DNA from: an uncultured Rhodobacter sp.
GTDB taxonomy: Bacteria > Pseudomonadota > Alphaproteobacteria > Rhodobacterales > Rhodobacteraceae
NCBI GenBank assembly: GCA_937901435.1
Contig: CALGTJ010000648.1
Location: forward strand, 1-7,014
Length of the DNA stretch: 7,014 bases
Reading direction: 5' to 3'
Positions 1 through 7,014 of this stretch are shown one piece after another. The translations under genes and the position numbers were made by a program. The notes beneath the pieces were generated by a model. That model made no database searches. It was not told where the DNA came from and saw only the letters and a program-made list of their open reading frames with translations. Numbering within the stretch: the stretch's first letter is position 1; every line of letters begins with the position of its first letter.

Positions 1-301
1 TATCGAGGAGCCGACATTCGCTGCGGCTTGAACGAACGAATGGGGTGCGGACAAACCGAGCTTTCGCTGCACTTGCGCCAATGACCGCATTTGGAAATAG
101 CGGTTATCTTTATAGAATTCTTGCCTGAGAGAAATGGCATCCGATATTGGCAACACAAAAACGGGTAGCTGCCAAAAAAATTAAGTATTTTAAAACAGAC
201 CCATGGCAGTTCAAACCTGACTGTTGGGCATTTTTCCAGCTGAGAGGAAATACCACCTCAAAACCTGCTTGACTGCGTGTACCGCCCATACTCAGAAAAG
301 T
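1..301. other. Non-coding end of window with short inverted repeats
   Basis: I find no supportable gene in this stretch, which lies downstream of the minus-strand HAD gene. Two short inverted repeats are visible: CATTCG at 15-20 with CGAATG at 37-42, and ACCGC at 84-88 with GCGGT at 100-104. The octamer TTCGCTGC occurs twice, at 17-24 and 63-70. A wider pair, CTGCCA at 169-174 and TGGCAG at 204-209, encloses an A/T-rich loop. None is a clear terminator for the HAD gene on the minus strand. The first 70 bases have the look of an intergenic repeat remnant, but one copy cannot prove that. Confidence 0.5.
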
Positions 302-1186
302 TCAGCTCCAGCTTAACCGATCGCTGACCCCGACGAGATTGAGACCAAGGAATTTGGTCTTGATGCGGTTTACAGCCTCCTGTGCATTCAGCTCGTCAAA
401 CTCACTTGCATGAATGCCACCTACAATAAAATAGGCATCAAACCCGTTGTCAGCAGCGCCTTTGATATCCGTTGCCAACCCATCACCGATGGCCAGCAAT
501 CTGCTTTTCGGGATATCTCGACCCGTCAAGGAAGCTGCTCGTCTCAACGCCTCTTCATAAATTGCCGGTTCCGGCTTTCCTGCAAAGCTCACTTTGCCAC
601 CCAGATGTGCATAGCGCTGTGCGATAGAGCCTGCACAGATCACCATGCGGTTGCCGCTTCGCACAACTAAATCGGGATTTGCGCAAATCATCTCGACGGC
701 GTTTTCGTGCATTTGCTCAAGAAGGTCGTGGTAGATATCAGTAGTCTCAATCGTGTCGTCCAGCGGACCGGTCAGCAGGCATAGCTTGGCGTCTGAGTGA
801 TCGACAATCGGGTTCGTCAGGCCCTCCAGAATGGAGTTATCCCGCTCCGGACCAAAGTGGAACAACGGCGCGTCGGGTTGTTTCGCAATCAACTGCGCGG
901 TGACGTCGCCAGATGTAATAATGCTATCGAACGATTCAGGTGGAACACCAAGACGCGCCAACTGAGGGTAGATATCTTTGGAAAGGCGCGGCGCATTGGT
1001 GATCAGAATGACAAACCGACCAAAGGCACGGGCCCTGCACAACGCATCGACGGCATCGCTGAACGCGGCATCCCCGTTATGAAGCACTCCCCATATGTCA
1101 CAGAGCAGGCCATCGTAGCGATCAAGGAGTTCACTCAACGGAGCAATTCGGGCAGACGGGCGCAATAGGGGGCTGATGTGATCCAT
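302..1186 (-). CDS. HAD-superfamily class IIA (NagD-like) hydrolase
   Basis: This 294-residue protein is a probable cytoplasmic phosphatase of the HAD IIA group; its substrate is unknown. Motif I is at residues 29-35 (CDIWGVL), with Asp30 as the expected nucleophile. The usual second Asp is replaced by Trp32, which I recall as characteristic of the TIGR01459 subfamily found in alphaproteobacteria. Motif II is ITNAPR (62-67, Thr63). The C2 cap lies between motifs II and III. Lys204 in FAGKPEPAIY is motif III, and Asp235/Asp240 in IGDGLATDIKGA are the metal-binding motif IV. All catalytic motifs are in order and the length is typical, so the gene looks intact. The ATG at 1186 is the only reasonable start, because the frame upstream reaches a stop without another ATG, GTG or TTG. 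No good Shine-Dalgarno sequence precedes it. It is divergent from the aminotransferase cassette. Family assignment is firm; specific function is not. Confidence 0.9.
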   Translation of the reverse strand: MDHISPLLRPSARIAPLSELLDRYDGLLCDIWGVLHNGDAAFSDAVDALCRARAFGRFVILITNAPRLSKDIYPQLARLGVPPESFDSIITSGDVTAQLIAKQPDAPLFHFGPERDNSILEGLTNPIVDHSDAKLCLLTGPLDDTIETTDIYHDLLEQMHENAVEMICANPDLVVRSGNRMVICAGSIAQRYAHLGGKVSFAGKPEPAIYEEALRRAASLTGRDIPKSRLLAIGDGLATDIKGAADNGFDAYFIVGGIHASEFDELNAQEAVNRIKTKFLGLNLVGVSDRLSWS

Positions 1187-1286
1187 GGATAAGATGGGGT
1201 AGGTTTCAGCAGGTCTCTGGTCAAGCGGAACCTTGGAGTTGGGAAGTTCTCGGTATTCATATCATCGGGTATAGTGCATTTATTCC

Positions 1287-1315
1287 TTGCTATCTGATTG
1301 GTTTGTCCATATAGC
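1287..1315 (+). promoter_or_regulatory. Candidate sigma-70-type promoter
   Basis: TTGCTA at 1287-1292 is separated by 17 bases from TATAGC at 1310-1315. Each box matches four of six consensus positions at ideal spacing, which predicts a start near 1322. On the opposite strand, TTGATA (1338-1333) lies 19 bases from TATATG (1313-1308), so an overlapping divergent promoter for the HAD gene is possible. Both calls rest on weak matches. Confidence 0.3.
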
Positions 1316-1321
1316 TTGATT

Positions 1322-1551
1322 CTCAGGCGCTCTATCAAATCGCCGACACGTTCTTCTAAGGTCAATCGTAGCAGATCAGGATATCTGAAACTGCAGCTGG
1401 ATGTTTCCGGTCAAAACCCAACGCCACCCAAAAAGTTGTGCGTTGGCCGCCCCTTGCGACCTTCGATTTTGCTCTACTACTGTTCTGAGGCTGTTTTACA
1501 GCACATGAGGCCCGCCTGATCCGCACGTATTGCCGGGATCAGGTGTCTTTT
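1322..1551 (+). ncRNA. Candidate small RNA or terminated leader transcript
   Basis: A transcript of about 230 bases is predicted between the promoter-like pair at 1287-1315 and the intrinsic terminator at 1515-1551. No credible protein gene lies on the plus strand here. Inside are a 7-bp perfect stem (CCAACGC 1418-1424 with GCGTTGG 1440-1446) and a 5-bp stem (GCTGT 1490-1494 with ACAGC 1498-1502). I do not recognise it as 6S RNA, SRP RNA, RNase P RNA, tmRNA or a known riboswitch. An alternative reading is a long 5' leader of the aminotransferase operon in which the terminator acts as an attenuator. The ends are estimates. Confidence 0.28.
1515..1551 (+). terminator. Intrinsic terminator in the divergent region
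   Basis: CCTGATCC (1515-1522) and GGATCAGG (1536-1543) form a perfect 8-bp stem with a 13-base loop. The T-rich tract TGTCTTTT follows immediately, and more T-rich sequence continues to 1560. This is a classic Rho-independent terminator for plus-strand transcription. No protein gene ends just upstream, so it implies a non-coding transcript or attenuation of the downstream operon. Confidence 0.7.
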
Positions 1552-1604
1552 GCTTATTTTGCGAATTATTTCTGCAAACGTTCAATTTCCGGACGATTTA
1601 TCAA

Positions 1605-1624
1605 CAGCACCCCCGTAGGTGCTG
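1605..1624 (+). repeat. Perfect 7-bp hairpin in the cassette leader
   Basis: CAGCACC (1605-1611) and GGTGCTG (1618-1624) are exact inverted complements around a 6-base loop. No T tract follows, so it is unlikely to be an intrinsic terminator. Its position, 116 bases before the aminotransferase start, fits either an operator or a structured leader element. Confidence 0.4.
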
Positions 1625-1740
1625 CGCTTTCGAACTCGATTTGTGCCCTCTCGATGTCTCCGGCCGACCCTCGGGCGCGGACGTATTATGGGCGTGACTG
1701 CCTCATGGCTCCGATCATGTGGCGGTTGGAGCATGACCAA

Positions 1741-2931
1741 ATGTTAGACAAGTATCTGCTTTTCACCCCGGGCCCTGTGAACGTGGCCGAAACCCTGCGC
1801 GCGGCCATCTGCAAACAGGACATCTGCCACCGCGAACCTGATTTTGATGCGCTACTGGGCAGTATCGAACACAAACTGCTCTCGCTGTTTCAGATCAGAA
1901 ACCGCGCGCGATACCGTGCTGTAGTGATCACCGGTTCCGGCACTGCAGCAAACGAGGCGATCCTGTCTTCTGTGGTTGGCAAAGGCGCGATCCTGATCCT
2001 ATCGAATGGCGAATTTGGCGGGCGACTGCACAAGACATCGTGCATCCACAACAAGCACACCCATCTGATTGAAATACCTTGGGGTACACCGTTCGATCCA
2101 ATCCAAATTGCCGCGTATCTGACGGCCCATAAGATCGATGTAGTGGCGATGGTCCATCACGAGACGTGTTCGGGGATGCTGAACCCGTTGGCAGAAATCG
2201 GTGCCTTGGCCAAAGCGGCTGGGGCCTTGTTTGTGGTCGATGGTGTCAGTTCTGTGGGTGCAGAGGTGATCGACATGGAGGCGTGCCATATCGCATTTGT
2301 GTCCAGTTCCAGTTCCAAGGCCATCGGTTCTTATCCCGGCTTGTCCTTTGTTGTGGGACGGAAAAAGCAATTTAAACGGCTGAAGCACCATGCGGCGAAG
2401 ACGACGTACCTTAACCTCGCTACATTTTACGCCTTTCTGAAACATCACAGCCAGACACCGAATACACCCGCTGTGCCGCTGTTCTTTGCTCTGGATCAGG
2501 CGCTGAAAGATATCCTGCGGGAAGGTGTGATCAAACGCTATGCGCGCATCAAGGCCCGTGCGGATCTGCTGCGTGAAGGCATGCGCAGGCTGAACCTCGA
2601 CTTCTTGATCGACGAGGCGGACATGTGTTCGATCCTGACTACGGTGCGGGTGCCGCCATCGATTTCCGTGCGTGATCTACGCGACCGGCTGCGGGAGAAA
2701 TCGATCATCATCTACGAAGGTAAAGGGTGCTTTGCGGGCAAGGTCTTTCAGGTGGGCAATATCGGTGAGCTGTCCGACTACGACATCCGGTTTTTCCTTG
2801 CCGCTCTCAAAGACGTGTTGCTGACGTTGCAGGCTGAGGCCGCTGAACTTGTCGCCCCCGTCCGGCCAAAAGCGGCAACCTTGGTCATGTTGCCTACGCC
2901 AGATCGCCAGCAAGCGAAGGTGGTGTCATGA
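1741..2931 (+). CDS. PhnW-like class V aminotransferase (AEP transaminase type)
   Basis: This 396-residue PLP-dependent fold-type I enzyme resembles 2-aminoethylphosphonate transaminases and alanine-glyoxylate aminotransferases. The N-terminus carries the LLFTPGPVNV signature (residues 6-15). TGSGTAANEA (64-73) matches the cofactor phosphate-binding loop, HHETCSGMLNP (139-149) parallels the HxETTTGxLNP motif of PhnW, Asp167 in VVDGVSS should bind the pyridine nitrogen, and Lys193 in SSSSKAIG is the Schiff-base lysine. Near the C-terminus FQVGNIGEL (336-344) has Gln337 where the family usually has Arg. A tail of about 35 residues after the fold is Ala/Pro-rich. I chose ATG 1741 because GGAG at 1728-1731 lies 9 bases upstream and the family begins at this point; the frame stays open upstream to a GTG at 1543, but that GTG lies in a terminator stem. 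The stop overlaps the next start (ATGA), indicating translational coupling. The likely role is making AEP or a similar amine from an aldehyde; the substrate is inferred from context. Confidence 0.85.
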   Translation: MLDKYLLFTPGPVNVAETLRAAICKQDICHREPDFDALLGSIEHKLLSLFQIRNRARYRAVVITGSGTAANEAILSSVVGKGAILILSNGEFGGRLHKTSCIHNKHTHLIEIPWGTPFDPIQIAAYLTAHKIDVVAMVHHETCSGMLNPLAEIGALAKAAGALFVVDGVSSVGAEVIDMEACHIAFVSSSSSKAIGSYPGLSFVVGRKKQFKRLKHHAAKTTYLNLATFYAFLKHHSQTPNTPAVPLFFALDQALKDILREGVIKRYARIKARADLLREGMRRLNLDFLIDEADMCSILTTVRVPPSISVRDLRDRLREKSIIIYEGKGCFAGKVFQVGNIGELSDYDIRFFLAALKDVLLTLQAEAAELVAPVRPKAATLVMLPTPDRQQAKVVS

Positions 2932-3695
2932 CAGGTAAGCTGACACAGCTTTGGGCCACCAAGACCAAAGACGATGAATGGTGGTCGTCGTTTGTCACGG
3001 CACCGCTGGGCATCCTTGCCAACTACGCTGCCGTAGAGGTGCCGTGGATCACGCCGAACCGGATCACGGCGGCTTCATTCTTGGTGGCTGTGGTGGCGAG
3101 CATCGGAGTTCTTGTTGGGGGCACGGAATGTTTCATCGCGGCGGCAGTTCTGATCCACCTCAGTCACATCCTTGATTGTATGGACGGTCAAATGGCGCGG
3201 TATCGCGGCGTTTCCTCACCCGAAGGCAGTTACTATGACCGCCTGACCGATCAGGTGCAGGTCACCCTTTGGTTTGGGGCCGCTGGTTACGCCGCGTATG
3301 CTCAAACAGCCAGCGTGGTTCCCATCTTCCTCGCTATGATCGGCATCGCGTTCTACGGGTTGCGCGGATACGCCAAATACGTGGCCCTTGAGATCGAAAC
3401 GGCCAGTGATCCAAATTATCCCAACGATATGGCGCGTTTGAAACAGGTGGAAACAGCAGCGGGCTTGGGTTTTGGCCTGCGCGCTAACTGGACGTGGTTT
3501 CTCAGGGAGCAGCGCAAAGTTTTCGCATTCGATGAGGGTGTGTTCATCTTCATGCTCTCTGCCGCCCTCGTCTTTGACCAACTCATCCCGATGCTTTGGG
3601 TTTTTGCGGCCAGCCAACTGTTCTGGGGCACCTACAAGTCTTGGCTCAGAGGCAAGAATATTGGCGAGAACCAAAAACGGCCCCTCCCAAAGTAG
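2928..3695 (+). CDS. CDP-alcohol phosphatidyltransferase family protein
   Basis: This 255-residue inner-membrane enzyme carries the complete CDP-alcohol phosphotransferase signature D-x2-DG-x2-AR-x8-G-x3-D-x3-D at residues 83-108: Asp83, Asp86, Gly87, Ala90, Arg91, Gly100, Asp104 and Asp108. These Asp residues bind the two divalent metals that position the CDP-linked substrate. Hydrophobic segments at roughly 48-66, 69-82, 112-127, 130-145, 203-217 and 219-236 fit the family's six-helix core. The enzyme transfers a phospho- (or phosphono-) head group from a CMP-activated donor to an alcohol, or joins CDP-diacylglycerol to an alcohol. Its start overlaps the aminotransferase stop by four bases, and a nucleotidyltransferase follows after 35 bases. 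That context favours the head-group-transfer direction, analogous to ethanolamine or choline phosphotransferases using diacylglycerol. The actual acceptor is unknown. Confidence 0.9.
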   Translation: MTGKLTQLWATKTKDDEWWSSFVTAPLGILANYAAVEVPWITPNRITAASFLVAVVASIGVLVGGTECFIAAAVLIHLSHILDCMDGQMARYRGVSSPEGSYYDRLTDQVQVTLWFGAAGYAAYAQTASVVPIFLAMIGIAFYGLRGYAKYVALEIETASDPNYPNDMARLKQVETAAGLGFGLRANWTWFLREQRKVFAFDEGVFIFMLSAALVFDQLIPMLWVFAASQLFWGTYKSWLRGKNIGENQKRPLPK

Positions 3696-3730
3696 TACCT
3701 CTCATTCCGCCTCAAATAGGAAACAACGAT

Positions 3731-4552
3731 ATGAAAAACGAAATCAATCGCCCGCCCATGGCCGTTATTCTGGCCGCAGGTATCGGCTCGCGGCTCAGCC
3801 CGCTGACCGACAACTGCCCAAAGAGCCTGTTGTCAGTTGGTGGGTCTGTCATTCTGGAAAGGATGATCCGCAATTGTCTGAGTTGCGGCATGTCCCAGTT
3901 CGTGTTGGTGTTGGGTCATAGGGCAGAGGAGATCAAGCAATTCGTCGACAAAACCTTTCGCGGCATCCGCGTGACCTATGTGATCAACGACCGCTACCGC
4001 GATACAAACACGGGTTATTCCCTGATGCTTGCCGCACCCGCCATTGGCACGTCCGAGTTTATCAAATTCGATGCAGACGTCGTGTTTGACGTGAAAATTT
4101 TGCGCCAACTTGTCGATAGCGACCATGCAAACGTCTTGTGCATTGATCAAAATATAGCCCTTGAAGACGAAGAGGTTAAGGTCATCACAGATGACCATAT
4201 GCAGGTGCTTGAAGTTGGCAAGTCCGTTGATCCCAAGCTGGCACTTGGCGAGTCCATTGGGATCGAGAAAATCAGCGCCAAAACGGGTTCCCTGCTTTTT
4301 GCGGAACTCGACGAGATGATGGAAAACAGAGAGCATTTTCAGGAGTATTACGAGGCCGCTTATGCGCGGCTTGTGGTGCAAGGGACGGTCTTTCGTGCAC
4401 TTGATATCACCGGAGTGAATTGGACCGAGATTGATACCGCGACAGATTATGCTGCGGCAAACGCGATGTTTGGAACGCCGATCTCGACCATTTCACGTGG
4501 GCAACAAAAAGCGATAGACGAGGCCGCCGAAAAGGCAGGCACGTCTGCGTAG
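3731..4552 (+). CDS. Nucleotidyltransferase, head-group cytidylyltransferase type
   Basis: This 273-residue protein is a Rossmann-like NTP transferase, close in style to choline-phosphate (LicC), inositol-1-phosphate and phosphonate (PntC) cytidylyltransferases. The N-terminal loop LAAGIGSRLSPLT (14-26) binds the nucleotide, and Lys31 in CPKSLL is the conserved lysine. TNTGYSLML (92-100) matches the N-x-YSL substrate-side motif of these families. Asp114 and Asp116 in KFDADVVFD are probable metal ligands, and WTEIDTATDY (231-240) supplies the distal Asp235. GESIGIEKIS (173-182) is also typical. The ATG at 3731 is chosen because AGGAAA (3718-3723) sits 7 bases upstream; the longer open frame from 3596 overlaps the preceding gene and is unlikely. 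It would activate the head group with CTP as CMP-AEP or an equivalent, feeding the preceding phosphatidyltransferase. A role in sugar-nucleotide synthesis is less likely, given the neighbours. The last 20-odd residues are Ala/Lys/Glu-rich and probably outside the fold. Confidence 0.85.
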   Translation: MKNEINRPPMAVILAAGIGSRLSPLTDNCPKSLLSVGGSVILERMIRNCLSCGMSQFVLVLGHRAEEIKQFVDKTFRGIRVTYVINDRYRDTNTGYSLMLAAPAIGTSEFIKFDADVVFDVKILRQLVDSDHANVLCIDQNIALEDEEVKVITDDHMQVLEVGKSVDPKLALGESIGIEKISAKTGSLLFAELDEMMENREHFQEYYEAAYARLVVQGTVFRALDITGVNWTEIDTATDYAAANAMFGTPISTISRGQQKAIDEAAEKAGTSA

Positions 4553-4661
4553 CCCTCACCAGTCAACACCATCCTGCGCCATGTATGGGCAATGGGTGGA
4601 CGACCGCAGTCAAGCCGCTGCCATTCCGGCACCGGATCGCTGCAATTTGGAAGGACATTCC

Positions 4662-4790
4662 ATGGCCAAAGGTAAAAACAGTAACAAAGAGGCAAAGAAG
4701 CCAAAGCAAGAAAAGCCGAAAGTGTTGGCGACATCGAATTCCAACGCCGGAAAAGCTGATCTTTCCATTGCTGGTAAAAAGGTGAAGTAA
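4662..4790 (+). CDS. Small lysine-rich basic protein, 42 residues
   Basis: This short gene has an excellent ribosome binding site (GGAAGGA at 4649-4655, 6 bases before ATG). That decides the start against an in-frame ATG at 4581, which has none. The product contains 12 lysines in 42 residues, with a run of charged residues at 9-20 (KEAKKPKQEKPK), then a Ser/Asn/Gly linker and the terminal block LSIAGKKVK. There is no signal peptide, membrane segment or cysteine. I recall similar tiny lysine-rich hypothetical proteins in other proteobacteria, but cannot name a family. Basic, disordered composition would suit nucleic-acid or ribosome binding, which is a guess. It lies 109 bases after the nucleotidyltransferase and 109 bases before CIRCE, so it may be a separate transcription unit. 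Confidence 0.7.
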   Translation: MAKGKNSNKEAKKPKQEKPKVLATSNSNAGKADLSIAGKKVK

Positions 4791-4899
4791 CGCTTTGAGG
4801 TCGACTGCAACGAGGCTCATTCTCGGAAAAAGCATTTTCGATGAAATATACTTCTTGGCCCTATTGTAGTCGCCTCTCACCATAGCCAACTCAACAATA

Positions 4900-4926
4900 T
4901 TGGCACTCTGGTGTGGCGAGTGCCAA
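4900..4926 (+). promoter_or_regulatory. CIRCE operator (HrcA binding site)
   Basis: TTGGCACTC (4900-4908) and GAGTGCCAA (4918-4926) form a perfect 9-bp inverted repeat separated by exactly 9 bases. The known consensus is TTAGCACTC-N9-GAGTGCTAA; one symmetrical change per arm (A to G, with T to C in the other arm) keeps the symmetry. It lies 53 bases before the groES start, the usual place for HrcA to repress groESL until heat stress. I could not assign a convincing -35/-10 pair around it, nor a well-spaced sigma-32 box upstream. Confidence 0.95.
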
Positions 4927-4979
4927 CACGTTTCTAAGCATGCCACCCCTATCTGGAAATCTTGAAAAGGAGTATTTCC

Positions 4980-5267
4980 ATGCTGTTTACCCCCCTACAT
5001 GACCGTGTCTTGGTGCGCCGCACCGAAGAAGACGAAAAAACATCCGGCGGCTTGATCATCCCCGAAACGGCCAAGGAAAAACCACAACGCGGTGAAGTTG
5101 TGTCTGTCGGTGCAGGTGCTAAAGATGAAACTGGCGCACGCATTTCGATGGATGTCAAAGCGGGCGACCAAATCCTGTTCGGCAAATGGTCTGGCACTGA
5201 AATTAAGATCGACGGCGAAGAGCTGATGATCATGAAGGAGAGCGACATCTTGGGCATTATGGCCTGA
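4980..5267 (+). CDS. groES: Co-chaperonin GroES (Cpn10)
   Basis: This 95-residue protein is the heptameric lid of the GroEL folding chamber and acts in the cytoplasm. The N-terminal [12 protein letters not shown] is the classic Cpn10 opening. The mobile loop that binds GroEL apical domains is at about residues 18-28 ([11 protein letters not shown]), with the hydrophobic LIIP contact. The C-terminal block [18 protein letters not shown] (65-82) and the final SDILGIMA are canonical, and the length is standard. ATG 4980 follows AAGGAG (4967-4972) by 7 bases; an in-frame TTG at 4962 is upstream of that site and is rejected. The gene sits 53 bases downstream of CIRCE and 44 bases before groEL, so HrcA-regulated co-transcription is expected. 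No unusual residues are seen. Confidence 0.98.
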   Translation: MLFTPLHDRVLVRRTEEDEKTSGGLIIPETAKEKPQRGEVVSVGAGAKDETGARISMDVKAGDQILFGKWSGTEIKIDGEELMIMKESDILGIMA

Positions 5268-5290
5268 ACGACGCTGTCTCTTTCACATAA

Positions 5291-6946
<1,656 letters not shown>

Positions 6947-6961
6947 ACCAACCGCAAACAA

Positions 6962-6987
6962 GGTCCGCAGGCATGTGTCTGCGGGCT
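6962..6987 (+). terminator. Hairpin after groEL, probable terminator
   Basis: CCGCAG (6965-6970) pairs exactly with CTGCGG (6979-6984). A G-U and a C-G pair extend it inward to a 4-base loop, and pairs with two wobbles extend it outward to 6962/6987. It starts 15 bases after the groEL stop. The following sequence is pyrimidine-rich but lacks a strong T tract, so termination may be inefficient or Rho-assisted. Confidence 0.55.
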
Positions 6988-7014
6988 GTCTCGTCTGCGT
7001 GCATATATAACTTA

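Larger units (their letters stand above)
1187..1740. other. Divergent intergenic region, 554 bases, RNA-like structure
   Basis: This stretch separates the minus-strand HAD gene from the plus-strand aminotransferase. The short reading frames inside it start at poor codons without ribosome binding sites and look random. What is visible is a plus-strand promoter-like pair near 1287-1315, a hairpin at 1418-1446, a small hairpin at 1490-1502, an intrinsic terminator at 1515-1551, and two more hairpins at 1605-1624 and 1664-1674. The density of inverted repeats suggests a regulatory RNA, a structured leader, or both. Confidence 0.6.

Noticed and set aside
84..110. ACCGC/GCGGT hairpin followed by a T-containing stretch, as a terminator
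   Set aside because: The stem is only 5 bp with an 11-base loop and the T tract is broken, so the match is too weak to call.
1135..1365. 76-residue minus-strand open frame overlapping the HAD start
   Set aside because: It overlaps a well-supported gene in another frame and shows no recognisable motif.
1298..1519. 73-residue plus-strand open frame
   Set aside because: It starts at TTG without a ribosome binding site, has random-looking composition and runs into the terminator stem.
1543..1740. 66-residue N-terminal extension of the aminotransferase from a GTG start
   Set aside because: The GTG begins on the last base of a terminator stem, has no ribosome binding site, and the extension does not look like the family; ATG 1741 has GGAG at ideal spacing and begins at the family's usual N-terminus.
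4581..4661. N-terminal extension of the small lysine-rich protein from ATG 4581
   Set aside because: No ribosome binding site precedes 4581, whereas ATG 4662 has a near-perfect one, and the extension has a different composition.
4811..4850. CGAG/CTCG hairpin before CIRCE as a terminator for the small protein gene
   Set aside because: A 4-bp stem followed by A-rich rather than T-rich sequence does not support termination.

Overview
The window reads as chromosomal DNA from an alphaproteobacterium, most likely a marine Rhodobacterales (Roseobacter-group) member. The basis is protein style: a GroEL with a short GGM-type tail and long alphaproteobacterial stretches, a CIRCE-controlled groES-groEL operon, and a NagD-like HAD hydrolase of the type I recall from alphaproteobacterial genomes. 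This is recognition by eye, not a database result.

Layout. Positions 1-301 hold no gene I can support, only short inverted repeats and a possible scrap of an intergenic repeat. A HAD-superfamily IIA hydrolase lies on the minus strand (302-1186). Positions 1187-1740 are a 554-base divergent intergenic region. It contains a plausible plus-strand promoter (1287-1315), several small hairpins and a convincing intrinsic terminator (1515-1551), so it may encode a small RNA or a terminator-controlled leader. Then come three plus-strand genes in tight order: a PhnW-like class V aminotransferase (1741-2931), a CDP-alcohol phosphatidyltransferase (2928-3695, ATGA overlap) and a sugar/choline-phosphate-type nucleotidyltransferase (3731-4552). 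A small lysine-rich protein follows (4662-4790). Next is a perfect CIRCE operator (4900-4926), then groES (4980-5267) and groEL (5312-6946), ending in a hairpin at 6962-6987.

How the genes may work together. The three central genes make a logical head-group assembly line: the aminotransferase would make an amino-bearing head group (2-aminoethylphosphonate, AEP, from phosphonoacetaldehyde is the leading candidate), the nucleotidyltransferase would activate it with CTP, and the membrane CDP-alcohol phosphatidyltransferase would transfer it to a lipid or other alcohol. The product would then be a phosphonolipid or similar membrane or surface decoration. The enzymes that make the C-P bond (PEP mutase and phosphonopyruvate decarboxylase) are not in the window, so the substrate is inferred. 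The groESL operon and the HAD gene are conventional housekeeping neighbours. The head-group cassette is the part most worth following up.
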